DNA of 64,000 nt from an uncultured Clostridia bacterium (GCA_934180065.1 CAKPRA010000002.1:1-64000), one strand, 5' to 3'. Shown: positions 17,731 through 26,816, counted from the stretch's first letter. Notes: generated from the letters alone by a model not told the origin. Program-made: numbers and translations.

Positions 17731-17743
17731 TGTTATCACCTCT

Positions 17744-18697
17744 TTATGCACTAAAAATAGCACAATATATTTTATATGTAAATTTATTTACTGTTTTCAT
17801 ATAAAAATTTTTTGCTGATTTATCTTTTTTTAGTATTTCATTTTTCTTCCAATTTGGAAATTCGTTATTTAGTCTTGTCCACGTTTCATTTAATAATTGC
17901 TTTCTTATTTTTGCATCTTTTATTTTTGTAATTCTAAATAATGAACTGCATAATAGTAATCGTGCATATGTATATTCTAGCTCTGTTTTATATTCTTCGT
18001 ATAAATTATTTTCTTTGTAATATTTTATTACATTGTCCATTATAGTGAATATTTCTTTTGTTCTTTCATTTTGTGTATTTGATATTGATGAACTTCTTTG
18101 AATATAGTGTATTAATGGCTCTTTTACAAATGATACTTTATTGTAATATGGAACCATTTTATAAAAGAATTCTACATCTTCATATCTTAGCCCTTTTGGG
18201 AACTCTATTTTGTGCTCTTCTATTAAGCTTCTTTTTATTAATTTATTCCATGCAACAACTCTTGCATATGTTAACATTTCTTTTTTGTTATTATATATTT
18301 TTCCTGTATCAACTTTTTTTCTATCTTGATATTCCCATATAAAATCACATTCTACAAAATCACTGTCATCTTCTTTTGCCTTGTTGTACATTTTTTCATA
18401 TGTATCTAGCTCTACATAATCATCTGAATCTAAAAAAGCAATATATTCTCCTGTTGCATGTGGTATTCCATAATTTCTAGCATCTGATAATCCGCCATTT
18501 TCTTTATTTATAACCTTAATTTTATCAGGATAATTTTCTGTATATATTTTAATTATTAATTCTGAATTATCTGTAGAGCCATCATTTACTATTATTATCT
18601 CAATCTCTTTTAAAGTTTGATTTATTAATGAGTCCAAACATTTCTTTAAATATTTTTCTACATTATATACTGGAACTATTATACTTACTTTTGTCAT
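17744..18697 (-). CDS. Glycosyltransferase family 2 protein
   Basis: A 317-residue GT-A enzyme with SIIVPVYNVEKYLKKCLDSL, IIVNDGSTDNSE and the metal motif FLDSDDYVELD near residue 92. It closely resembles the neighbouring GT2 at 18787-19731 in its first 100 residues, suggesting an old duplication. The middle contains LRYEDVEFFYKMVPYY, a common EDxxF acceptor-site motif. It probably adds one sugar of the surface glycan. The ribosome binding site before ATG 18695-18697 is weak. The following GT4 gene starts at or just after its end. Confidence 0.88.
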   Translation of the reverse strand: MTKVSIIVPVYNVEKYLKKCLDSLINQTLKEIEIIIVNDGSTDNSELIIKIYTENYPDKIKVINKENGGLSDARNYGIPHATGEYIAFLDSDDYVELDTYEKMYNKAKEDDSDFVECDFIWEYQDRKKVDTGKIYNNKKEMLTYARVVAWNKLIKRSLIEEHKIEFPKGLRYEDVEFFYKMVPYYNKVSFVKEPLIHYIQRSSSISNTQNERTKEIFTIMDNVIKYYKENNLYEEYKTELEYTYARLLLCSSLFRITKIKDAKIRKQLLNETWTRLNNEFPNWKKNEILKKDKSAKNFYMKTVNKFTYKIYCAIFSA

Positions 18698-18786
18698 ATT
18701 TTCATCATGATAGCATTCTTATATGCATATCATATACTCCCTATATATTAAATTTAGGTTTTTTAGGTTGCCCATAAACCTTTTTA

Positions 18787-19731
18787 TTATTTAAATTTAA
18801 AATATAAATCAACATTTATTTTTAGCAGTACTTTCTTTATAAATTGTTTAAAGTTTCTTGCCTTTATATTATCAAACATTTTTCTCTTTTTTATCTCTTC
18901 TAAATATCTTTTTTTATTTTCATTTGATAAATTTTGTAATTCAAGTATTATCGAATTTGTATAGTAAATTTTTATATTTTCCATTGTAATATTTTGCAAT
19001 TTATATGATTTAATTTTTTTAATCATATAATCATAATGTTCAAATAAATCCATTGCTCTATTAAATCTTTTTTCTTCATCATTACCTCTTGTTATGCTTG
19101 TACTTGATTGAACATAATAATATCCATACACATTTGTCGAACATACACTTTTAGCTTTCAACATTATTAATGAGGTCCTTGCAAAATCTTCATGATATCT
19201 TCCTACAGGATATTCAAAATTGTTTTCAATCCAAAAAGACCTTTTATATAAATATAACCATGCAGGATCTATCATTATATCTTTTCCAAATAATATATTA
19301 AAAGCATCTTCTCCTGTTTGCCAATCGAAAACTGGACCATCAACACTATCAAGCTCTTTATCATTCTCGTCAACTTTTATCATTTTATATTTTATCATAT
19401 CCGGAAATCTAATAAAGTTTTTTTCTAATCTTTCAAATAAGTTTTCTGCCAAATAATCATCAGAATCTAAAAAACATATATAATCACCAGTGGCATGTTG
19501 AATTCCAAAATTTCTTGCGTCTGATAACCCACCATTCTCTTTTTTCAAATATTTTATTCTAAAATCTGTTATATAATATTCTTGTAATATTTTATGAGAA
19601 TCATCCGTAGATCCATCATTAACTATAATAATTTCAATATCTTTGTATGTTTGATTTATTACAGAATCTATACATCTTTTTAAATATTTTTGTGTATTAT
19701 ATACAGGAATTATTACACTTATCTTTAACAT
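18787..19731 (-). CDS. Glycosyltransferase family 2 protein
   Basis: A 314-residue GT-A enzyme: ISVIIPVYNTQKYLKRCIDSV, IIVNDGSTDDSHK, GLSDARNFGI and the metal motif CFLDSDDYLAEN near residue 93. The acceptor region includes VGRYHEDFARTSLI, the counterpart of the EDxxF motif in the neighbouring GT2. GGAAGG precedes ATG 19729-19731. It lies between a GT4 gene upstream (44 bp gap) and another GT2 gene downstream (89 bp), all in one direction and probably co-transcribed. The sugar specificity cannot be assigned. Confidence 0.88.
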   Translation of the reverse strand: MLKISVIIPVYNTQKYLKRCIDSVINQTYKDIEIIIVNDGSTDDSHKILQEYYITDFRIKYLKKENGGLSDARNFGIQHATGDYICFLDSDDYLAENLFERLEKNFIRFPDMIKYKMIKVDENDKELDSVDGPVFDWQTGEDAFNILFGKDIMIDPAWLYLYKRSFWIENNFEYPVGRYHEDFARTSLIMLKAKSVCSTNVYGYYYVQSSTSITRGNDEEKRFNRAMDLFEHYDYMIKKIKSYKLQNITMENIKIYYTNSIILELQNLSNENKKRYLEEIKKRKMFDNIKARNFKQFIKKVLLKINVDLYFKFK

Positions 19732-19775
19732 TAATAATTCATTTCCTTCCTTACATTTAATTTAATGCAGTTCGT

Positions 19776-20879
19776 TTACAGTTTTGTGTCTATTATTTTT
19801 TCTAATTTTTGTATTATGTCTTTGTTATATTGCTCAGGATTAAAATGATTTTTTATTATATATCCATTCTCAATAAACTTTTTCATAGCACAATATATTT
19901 CTTCAACATTTTTTTCACAAACTATTCCATATCTATCTTTTATGTCAATTAAACTATCTGACACATTTGTCGTAATTATCGGTTTATTTAAGACCATTGA
20001 TTCTACATATACTACTGGATACCCTTCAAAATTAGAAGTAAGAATAACACAGTTTGCCATTTTATAATACGGATATGGATTCTTCTGTGGTCCCACAAAT
20101 ATAATATTATCTTCCAAACTCAGTGCCCTCACTTTATTTTTATATTCTTCAGTATTTTCGCCATTTCCCACTAATAATATTTTAAAATTACACTTATCAT
20201 TTTTTAACCTTTTTGCTGATTCTATTAGCAAAGTTAAATTTTTTTGTTTTTCATCATGTCTTCCAACATTCAAAAATATAGTTTCATTATTATTTGTTGG
20301 TACATCAAAATCTATATTTTCCTCTGATTTTTCTATTATTTTTTTATAGTCAATTAAATTATTACAAACTATTAATTTTTCTTTATCAAAATTGAATCTA
20401 TCTTTAAAATTATCTTTTGATTCTTGTGATACAAAAATAATATTTTTGAACTCTTTTACATTTAAGTTATTAAAAAAATCCAAATATGTTTTTTCATTAT
20501 TTTCAAAAAATGCTAAATAATTATTATGCACCCACAAAGAGCAGTTCTTTGATGCTGTTCTTGCCATAAATGAGCCTGGAAGTGAGTATGTAGCATATGA
20601 AATAGATGCATCAAATTTATTTTTATATTTACAAATAAACTTTATTCTATTAACTCCATTTATTATTTTTCTCAATAGTTTGTTTTTATTTTCATTTGGT
20701 ACATATTCTATTATGTTTACTTTAGAGCTTATTGTATCCAAAAAGATTCCCTCTTTTTTTTCTAAAGCCAAAGTTATATCATATTTTTCTTGATCTACCA
20801 AATAATTTATTAAATTTACCAGAGCTGTTTCTATTCCACCTATATTCAAAGAATACGCAGAAAATAAAATTTTTTTCAT
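19776..20879 (-). CDS. Glycosyltransferase family 4 protein
   Basis: A 367-residue GT-B enzyme. The N-terminal acceptor domain starts KKILFSAYSLNIGGIETALVNL; the C-terminal donor domain has FLNVGRHDEKQKNLTLLIES, FVGPQKNPYPYYKMANCVIL and TSNFEGYPVVYVESM, the last holding the conserved Glu of the EX7E motif. This family adds sugars from nucleotide donors at the cytoplasmic face. It is the first of four consecutive glycosyltransferase genes on the minus strand, following the HD-domain gene by 66 bp in the transcription direction. A GGTGG site lies before ATG 20877-20879. Confidence 0.88.
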   Translation of the reverse strand: MKKILFSAYSLNIGGIETALVNLINYLVDQEKYDITLALEKKEGIFLDTISSKVNIIEYVPNENKNKLLRKIINGVNRIKFICKYKNKFDASISYATYSLPGSFMARTASKNCSLWVHNNYLAFFENNEKTYLDFFNNLNVKEFKNIIFVSQESKDNFKDRFNFDKEKLIVCNNLIDYKKIIEKSEENIDFDVPTNNNETIFLNVGRHDEKQKNLTLLIESAKRLKNDKCNFKILLVGNGENTEEYKNKVRALSLEDNIIFVGPQKNPYPYYKMANCVILTSNFEGYPVVYVESMVLNKPIITTNVSDSLIDIKDRYGIVCEKNVEEIYCAMKKFIENGYIIKNHFNPEQYNKDIIQKLEKIIDTKL

Positions 20880-20945
20880 ACATAACCACCATATTAAAAA
20901 CTAATTTTTTCTTATTATTTCATAATTGAATTTATTTGTAAAGCA

Positions 20946-21710
20946 TTAACAATGTCTATCTATATATTCATTTGAGTACTTTACAATTTCACTTGCCGTT
21001 TTTATTGTATTTTCATTTTTAAAATTCATTTTATCAAATAATCGATTTATATAATCTTTTTCTTTCATTATTTTATAGCTATTTTTAAAATTATAATCAA
21101 ATATGAAGGCAATATGTGAAATCCATCTATCACCTGCAGTTTGTCTATTTTTATAATTTATTAAATGATCTTCAAAAAACTCTCTAACAATCTCATCTGA
21201 AAAAGTTTCATTTTGCATATTATCACACTCATATGTATTTATAGTATCATCGTTTAATAACACATTAAAAATATCTAATTTATCACTATCTCTAATTATC
21301 TTGCAATGTAATAGCTGCATATCTGTCAATCCACTTTCAATTTTTCCTCTATTATGATTCAAAATTGCAATTTCAATAGTCTTATAATATTTCTTATCAA
21401 TATTAAATCTTTCAATAAGACCTTCTTTAAATAAAACTTCAACTCCAAATTCTCCATGATTAATACTTTTACTATCAACAAATGTATTATATCTCTTTAT
21501 TTGTTCAAATCTTCCTATATCATGTAATAACCCAATTAATTCAGCTAATTGAATATCTTCTTGTGACAAATTTAGTGATATAGCTATTTTTCTGCTTAGC
21601 TCAGATACTCTTAATATATGAGCAACTTTTAAAGCAACCTTACCATCATTAATATCATAATTTTTTGTATATTCATCAAAAACTTTTTTTGCCTTTTCAA
21701 TATCTATCAT
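20946..21710 (-). CDS. HD-domain phosphohydrolase-like protein
   Basis: A 254-residue soluble protein with an HD-type metal site: AHILRVSELSRKIA, then ELIGLLHDIGRFEQ with the paired His-Asp, and DSDKLDIFNVL as the later Asp. HD proteins are phosphohydrolases, often of nucleotides. The family is widespread in Clostridia but its substrate is not known. The frame begins with a GTG at 21722 that overlaps the GAGGTG ribosome binding site; ATG 21708-21710 is better placed. It follows the GtrA gene by about 30 bp and precedes the glycosyltransferases, so it may be co-expressed with them by position only. Confidence 0.8.
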   Translation of the reverse strand: MIDIEKAKKVFDEYTKNYDINDGKVALKVAHILRVSELSRKIAISLNLSQEDIQLAELIGLLHDIGRFEQIKRYNTFVDSKSINHGEFGVEVLFKEGLIERFNIDKKYYKTIEIAILNHNRGKIESGLTDMQLLHCKIIRDSDKLDIFNVLLNDDTINTYECDNMQNETFSDEIVREFFEDHLINYKNRQTAGDRWISHIAFIFDYNFKNSYKIMKEKDYINRLFDKMNFKNENTIKTASEIVKYSNEYIDRHC

Positions 21711-21739
21711 AAAATTTTTCACCTCATATTATTAAAGTT

Positions 21740-22261
21740 TTAAATATTTTCCGCTTCTTTATTTACATCTTTTTTTGTTTTAAATGCAAAGAATTTACTA
21801 ATAAAAAAGTTAAGAATTATTACTAAAATAGTAATTAAACATTTACTTATAAACTTATTCCAATTTAACATATTAAATAATAAATAAAAACCAAGAATTT
21901 CAACAACCATAGTAAAAGCTCTTCCAATCATAAATTTCACAAACTCTTGAAATTTCTCCTTAAAATTAGACGCTTGAGAAGCAAATACTAAATCTTTATT
22001 TGTAAAATACGCGAATAACACAGCTAAAACAATAGCTATAATATTTGCAATATTTTCATCCAAATTTTTAAATAAACTTACAAGTATAGAGAAAACGCCT
22101 ATATTTACTATCGTTGTTAACACTCCGAAAAAAATGTATAATACAACTTCAATTGTTAGGAACTTTCTTTCAATTTCAAAAACTTTTTTAGGAAGTATTT
22201 TTTCAGATATTTTTAATATAAAATTTATAAAATTTTGTGTTATATTTCTAATTCCATTCAT
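21740..22261 (-). CDS. GtrA family membrane protein
   Basis: A 173-residue protein with four membrane helices: VVLYIFFGVLTTIVNIGVF, NIANIIAIVLAVLFAYFTNK, FMIGRAFTMVVEILGFYLLF and a last helix before ISKFFAFKTKK. The conserved FAYFTNKDLVF segment is a GtrA signature. GtrA-like proteins are thought to flip polyprenyl-phosphate sugars made by GtrB-type enzymes. A GtrB-like domain is present in the fusion protein at 4244-6352, so a functional partnership across the locus is possible. The ribosome binding site before ATG 22259-22261 is weak. Confidence 0.87.
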   Translation of the reverse strand: MNGIRNITQNFINFILKISEKILPKKVFEIERKFLTIEVVLYIFFGVLTTIVNIGVFSILVSLFKNLDENIANIIAIVLAVLFAYFTNKDLVFASQASNFKEKFQEFVKFMIGRAFTMVVEILGFYLLFNMLNWNKFISKCLITILVIILNFFISKFFAFKTKKDVNKEAENI

Positions 22262-22367
22262 TTTATTCTTATATAACCACTTATATAGAAATATTATTTC
22301 ATATAATTGATTAACCCTCCTTCTTAATAAAAAATTTAACCAACTTTACTTAATCTAGGTCTTAATA

Positions 22368-22985
22368 CTACTTAGCAAATTTAGATAAATCAATATCCTC
22401 TTCTAGCACATTTGTACCTTTAGCTGTTTTAGGATCAATTGTATACCAATCTGAAGTACTATTATGATCCTCAAAAGAATCATATAATTGTATTACAATT
22501 TTTCCCTCTTCATTTTTTTCTGTTGCCACTTTACCTGGTCTATAGCCGGTTTTAGCTTCATAATAATCTAATGCCATTTGAGCCAATTCTTGCTCTGTGT
22601 ATTCTTTACTATCTGTAGATTTACTATCATCATTTTTACTATCATCAATTTTATTATCATATACATTATTACTATTTACTTTATTACTATTTACTTTATT
22701 ACTATTTACTTTATTACTATCAACTTTGTTATTATTTGCTTTGTTGTCATCTGCTCTGTTATTATCTACCTTATTATCAGTTAATTTATTTTTTCCAATA
22801 TAAATAGTTTCATTTTTAATTTCATTTAATTCATTTGTATTTTCATCAGATTTTTTATTTAATTTAAATCCAAGATAAACACATACACTTACAAGAGCAA
22901 TTATTATAAATAACATGATAATTATAATTACTGTTTTATTACTTTTTTTAACATCCTTTTTTATATTATCTTCCTTGCTATCCAT
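22368..22985 (-). CDS. Membrane-anchored protein of unknown function with pentapeptide repeats
   Basis: A 205-residue protein: a charged cytoplasmic N-terminus, one membrane helix (about residues 18-42, VIIIIMLFIIIALVSVCVYLG), a low-complexity linker rich in Asn, Asp and Lys with NKVNS-type repeats, and a folded C-terminal domain from about residue 127 (TEQELAQMALDYYEAKTGYRPGKV). That last part looks like a small extracytoplasmic alpha/beta domain seen in many Clostridial membrane-anchored proteins, but I do not recognise a named family. An AAAGGAA precedes ATG 22983-22985. It stands between the lytic transglycosylase and GtrA genes, suggesting an envelope role by location only. Confidence 0.7.
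   Translation of the reverse strand: MDSKEDNIKKDVKKSNKTVIIIIMLFIIIALVSVCVYLGFKLNKKSDENTNELNEIKNETIYIGKNKLTDNKVDNNRADDNKANNNKVDSNKVNSNKVNSNKVNSNNVYDNKIDDSKNDDSKSTDSKEYTEQELAQMALDYYEAKTGYRPGKVATEKNEEGKIVIQLYDSFEDHNSTSDWYTIDPKTAKGTNVLEEDIDLSKFAK
22665..22800 (-). repeat. In-frame short repeats encoding Asn-Lys-Val-Asn-Ser-type linker
   Basis: A 15-bp unit encoding NKVNS is repeated three times without change, flanked by degenerate copies (NRADD, NKANN, NKVDS, NNVYD). The phase stays in frame. The stretch is a flexible spacer between membrane helix and C-terminal domain, probably length-variable by slippage. Confidence 0.75.
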
Positions 22986-23069
22986 ACTAAATTACATTCC
23001 TTTCTTTCTGAAGGCACACATAACTATGAAATTTTTTTATTTCATTCAAATCAAAACCTTTCAAAAAAT

Positions 23070-23636
23070 CTAATATATTTTTTCATAAATTCCATAATCT
23101 CTAACAATTTTTCTAACGTAATTATTGGTTTCTTTATATGGAATATTTTCAATATCTGAGCCATCAGCCTTTATAATTCCATCTGCAATCCATCTATCCA
23201 CATTACCAATTCCAGCATTATATGCAGCCACTGCCAAAAAGTAATTTCCATTATATTTTTTTAGTAGCTCTGACAAATATTTTGTTCCCAACATTATATT
23301 AGTTTTAGCATCAAAAAGCATATCCGAATTAAAATTAACATCAGATATAACATTACTAGCCACTTCTTTAGCTGTAGTATCCATAAGCTGCATAACACCT
23401 TTAGCATTACTATTTGAAACAACATATTCATCAAAATTACTTTCCGCTTTTATTACAGCATAAATTAACAATGGATCTACATCATACTCTTTTGCATATT
23501 TTTCAACATGTTCAGAATATGTTTTAGGATACATTTTTTTCAATATCTTATCTGGTATATTAAATATTTTAATTACTCCAAAAAGCATGCATATTATTAA
23601 AATGAAAATAATAATATTCTTTTTTGTTTTGGACAT
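23070..23636 (-). CDS. Lytic transglycosylase (Slt/MltE-like)
   Basis: A 188-residue protein with an N-terminal membrane anchor or signal (NIIIFILIICMLFGVIKIF) and a single transglycosylase SLT domain. The catalytic Glu lies in YAVIKAESNFDEY (about residue 67), followed by SNAKGVMQLMDTTA, LGTKYLSELL and VAAYNAGIGNVDRW, all standard for the goose-lysozyme-like fold. It cleaves peptidoglycan glycan chains outside the membrane. It begins 33 bp after polA on the same strand behind AAAGGATG. Confidence 0.92.
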   Translation of the reverse strand: MSKTKKNIIIFILIICMLFGVIKIFNIPDKILKKMYPKTYSEHVEKYAKEYDVDPLLIYAVIKAESNFDEYVVSNSNAKGVMQLMDTTAKEVASNVISDVNFNSDMLFDAKTNIMLGTKYLSELLKKYNGNYFLAVAAYNAGIGNVDRWIADGIIKADGSDIENIPYKETNNYVRKIVRDYGIYEKIY

Positions 23637-23669
23637 TAATAACCATCCTTTCTCTTAAGTATTTTGAAA

Positions 23670-26396
23670 TTATTTAACATCATACCAATTTTCAGCAACC
23701 TCAGTTTCAACTAATAATGGTATTGACATTTTAATTGCACCTTCCATACATTCTTTCAGCATTTCTTGAACATCCTGTGCTTGATTTTTTTTACATTCAA
23801 TCATCAATTCATCATGTATTTGTAAAACAATTTTAGCATCAAAATCAGTTTCTTGTAATTTTTTATACATATTAACCATAGCAATTTTCATTATATCTGC
23901 TGCCGTTCCCTGTATAGGTGTATTCATAGCAGCTCTAGCACCAAATTGTCTTACCATAAAATTATTAGAAGTTAATTCTGGTATCATTCTTCTTCTATGG
24001 AATAAAGTTTCAACATACCCATCTTTTTTAGCTTGTTCAACTATATCTTTCATAAACTTATCAATTCCATTATATTTATCCAAATACTGTTCAATATATT
24101 GCTTAGCTTCTTTTCTAGAAATACCTAACTGTTCAGACAATCCAAAATCTGATATTCCGTATACAATTCCAAAATTAACAGCTTTAGCTGAGCTTCTTTG
24201 CTCTTTTGTTACATCTTCAATTGGGATTCCAAGAACTTTTGAAGCAGCTTGTTTATGAATATCTTCACCATTTAAAAATGCATGCATCATATGTTCATCT
24301 TGAGAAATATGAGCCAAAACTCTTAGCTCAATTTGAGAATAATCTGCATCAATATATACATATCCATCTTTTGGTTTAAACACTTTTCTAATTTGTTTAC
24401 CAAACTCAAATCTAGTTGGAATATTCTGAAGATTCGGCTCTGTACTACTTATTCTTCCAGTTGCAGTTATAGTCTGATGGAAGAAAGAATGAATTCTATT
24501 ATCTCTTTCATTTATATATGGAAGTAATCCTTCTACATATGTTGAATTAAGTTTCATTAAGCTTCTATATTCTAAAATTTTTTCAATAATAGGATGATGT
24601 TTTTTTAATTTTTCCAAAATATCAACATCTGTCGAATATCCAGTCTTAGTCTTTTTTATAACTGGTAAATTCAACTTTTCAAACAAAATAACACCCAATT
24701 GCTTTGTAGAATTAATATTAAACTCTTCTCCAGCTAGTTCATATATTTCTGAAGTTAATATATCTAAATGATTTTTAAGATTAGTACCAATCTCAATAAG
24801 CTCGCTTTTATCAACATACATTCCTGTAAATTGCATTTCAGCCAAAACCTCTAATAATGGCATTTCTATATTATTCAATAAATCTGTAGAATTATATTCT
24901 TTAATTTTTTCTGATAATTTATCATATAAATTTCCAATTACATATGAAAACATTGAAATTTCATATTTTTCCTCATCAGATTGAGCTTCACTTTCTATAT
25001 CAAATAAATTAATTTGACCTTTAACTGTATTATTATTAGAATTTTCGTCATCCAAAAACTCATTAATATCAATACCCAGATATTCCATTGCCAAATCATT
25101 TAGCACATATTTATTTCCCGGATTTATTATATATGCTGCTATTTCAGCATCAAAATATATGTTATTTGGTTTAATTCCCAGCTCTTTTAACATAACATAA
25201 TCTTCATTTAATTTAAAACCATATTTCTTTACTTCAACATCTTCAAATAACACTTTAAAATAATTAACAAATTTATCAATATCTAATTTTAAATAATAAA
25301 CTATTTGCTCTTTCTTATTATATATTGAAATTGATTTAAATTTTTTCTTAATTATATTTTTACTAGACTTATCTTCAGTCTTACAAATATAAAATATAAA
25401 TTCTTTTGAATTTTTAATATAATCAATTACTTTATTTAAATTAATCTCATCTGTCACTTCACATAAACTAAATAATTCTGATTGACTTTTAACTTCATCT
25501 TGCCCAGATAAACCAAATCTCTCAATATATCTCTTAAAATTAAGATCTTTAAAAATTTCAAAAACGGCATTTTTATCCCATTCTTTTATTTCCAAGTCTG
25601 AAATATCTATATCATCAACAGGAACAAAACAATTAATTTCTCCAAGAGCCCTTGAAAGTATTGCAAGCTCTTTATTATCAAGAATTTTTTCCTTCATTTT
25701 TCCCTTTATAGACGGAGCTTCATCTTTATCGAGCATTTCATATAAATTATCAATAGATTTATATTCTTGTATAATTTTATAAGCTGTTTTTTCACCAACA
25801 CCAGGAACACCAGGAATATTATCTGATGAATCACCCATCAAACCTTTTACTTCAATTAATTGCTTAGGATCAACATTATATGTCGCAATAACCTTTGCTC
25901 TATCAAAATCTTCAACCTCTGTTTTTCCGGCTTTTGTTCTTGGAATATGAATAGTCACCTTATCTGTAGCCAATTGAAATGTATCTCTATCTCCAGAAAG
26001 TATAACAACATCAAGCCCTTTTTGCTCTCCAATTCTAGCAAAAGTACCTAAAATATCATCACCCTCAAAGCCTTCTTTCTCTATAATTGTAATATTCATT
26101 TTTCTCAAGATATCTTTTATTATAGGCATTTGCTGTGCAAGTTCATTTGGCATACCTTTACGATTTGCTTTATATCCATCATACATTTTATGTCTGGCCG
26201 TAGGAGCCTTCAAGTCAAAAGTCACGGCAAGATGATCAGGCTTCAAATCATCAAAAGCTTTAAACATAATAGCCAAAAAACCATAAACAGCATTTGTATA
26301 GGTTCCATCTTTTGTAGTAAGCATTTTGCTACTCATTATACCATAAAAAGCCCTATTCATAATACTATTACCATCTATTAATAATAATTTTCCCAT
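23670..26396 (-). CDS. polA: DNA polymerase I, proofreading domain degenerate
   Basis: A roughly 908-residue family A polymerase. The 5'-nuclease domain comes first (LLLIDGNSIMNRAFYG, EGFEGDDILGTFAR, GDRDTFQL, GLMGDSSDNIPGVPGVGEKTA). The middle domain lacks the proofreading acidic pair: the strand that should read DxE is FIFYICKTEDKS. The polymerase domain is intact, with DADYSQIELRVLAHIS, RSSAKAVNFGIVYG and QIHDELMIE. It fills gaps and removes primers in replication and repair. The frame opens at a TTG at 26414, but relatives start at MGKLLLIDGN, so ATG 26394-26396 is chosen; its ribosome binding site is weak. Confidence 0.95.
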   Translation of the reverse strand: MGKLLLIDGNSIMNRAFYGIMSSKMLTTKDGTYTNAVYGFLAIMFKAFDDLKPDHLAVTFDLKAPTARHKMYDGYKANRKGMPNELAQQMPIIKDILRKMNITIIEKEGFEGDDILGTFARIGEQKGLDVVILSGDRDTFQLATDKVTIHIPRTKAGKTEVEDFDRAKVIATYNVDPKQLIEVKGLMGDSSDNIPGVPGVGEKTAYKIIQEYKSIDNLYEMLDKDEAPSIKGKMKEKILDNKELAILSRALGEINCFVPVDDIDISDLEIKEWDKNAVFEIFKDLNFKRYIERFGLSGQDEVKSQSELFSLCEVTDEINLNKVIDYIKNSKEFIFYICKTEDKSSKNIIKKKFKSISIYNKKEQIVYYLKLDIDKFVNYFKVLFEDVEVKKYGFKLNEDYVMLKELGIKPNNIYFDAEIAAYIINPGNKYVLNDLAMEYLGIDINEFLDDENSNNNTVKGQINLFDIESEAQSDEEKYEISMFSYVIGNLYDKLSEKIKEYNSTDLLNNIEMPLLEVLAEMQFTGMYVDKSELIEIGTNLKNHLDILTSEIYELAGEEFNINSTKQLGVILFEKLNLPVIKKTKTGYSTDVDILEKLKKHHPIIEKILEYRSLMKLNSTYVEGLLPYINERDNRIHSFFHQTITATGRISSTEPNLQNIPTRFEFGKQIRKVFKPKDGYVYIDADYSQIELRVLAHISQDEHMMHAFLNGEDIHKQAASKVLGIPIEDVTKEQRSSAKAVNFGIVYGISDFGLSEQLGISRKEAKQYIEQYLDKYNGIDKFMKDIVEQAKKDGYVETLFHRRRMIPELTSNNFMVRQFGARAAMNTPIQGTAADIMKIAMVNMYKKLQETDFDAKIVLQIHDELMIECKKNQAQDVQEMLKECMEGAIKMSIPLLVETEVAENWYDVK

Positions 26397-26595
26397 ATAT
26401 AAATTCTCGTACAAAGCAAAAGCCTATAAAAATAATATTTACAGATTATTTATATAAACTTTTATTATACGAAACTCCTTTCTTCTTCAATAAGCTTTTA
26501 TAAATTCTAATTCTTGTACATCTTAACACAATTTAGTTTATGTATCAACACATTTTCAACCAATTTCTAAAACAATAACTAATTTTACTGCCAAA

Positions 26596-26778
26596 TATTA
26601 AATTAGTAGAGTAGGATATGTGAATATATATATTAAAAGAAGTGACGCGCAGCTTGGGAGCTTTAAAAAAATATCTTAATATCACAAAACTAAAACGAGG
26701 GCTCTACCATTCTCACACTACTTTGTATGGGCGACCAGCAAGTCACAAATTTTAATATATATATTCACATATCCGGCT
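26596..26778 (-). ncRNA. Candidate structured RNA, copy 1 of a two-copy element
   Basis: A 183-base element matched by a second copy at 45634-45817. A perfect 25-bp inverted repeat (26614-26638 with 26750-26774) closes it. Inside, the blocks next to the stem and a 38-base block with CACACTACTTTG and GGGCGACCAGCAAG are almost invariant, while the centre varies. An internal hairpin (CCAT/ATGG) has a loop able to pair with the AGTAG repeats of the conserved 18-base flank, a possible pseudoknot. Strand is uncertain. Minus is favoured because a promoter (26789-26816) ends beside the element and copy 2 is then codirectional with its neighbours. Known families such as the raiA RNA are candidates that I cannot confirm. 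Apart from this element and promoters, the gap 26397-26870 shows nothing clear. Confidence 0.6.
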
Positions 26779-26788
26779 AAAAAAATAA

Positions 26789-26816
26789 AATGTAAATAAC
26801 TAACAATGAATAACAA
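26789..26816 (-). promoter_or_regulatory. Possible minus-strand promoter for the structured RNA
   Basis: TTGTTA (26811-26816) and TACATT (26789-26794) are 16 bases apart on the minus strand, placing a start point within a few bases of the element edge at 26778. The boxes are imperfect, so confidence is low. It abuts a divergent plus-strand promoter. Confidence 0.35.

Noticed and set aside
22578..22803. Two overlapping plus-strand frames with repetitive Ile/Thr/Leu, and a possible CRISPR-like array
   Set aside because: They mirror the 15-bp coding repeats of the minus-strand membrane protein. The repeat unit is too short and in codon phase, with no spacers, so it is not CRISPR.
26596..26778. 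MITE-type mobile element interpretation of the two-copy sequence
   Set aside because: The 25-bp inverted ends would fit a MITE, but conservation extends 18 bases beyond the stem on one side only, internal blocks are more conserved than expected, no target-site duplication is seen, and the variable centre keeps pairing. A structured RNA explains more.
26596..26778. SRP RNA, 6S RNA or tmRNA as identity of the element
   Set aside because: The SRP GNAR-loop motif (GGTCAGG... GGAAGCAGC), the 6S central bubble pattern and tmRNA tRNA-like ends are not present.
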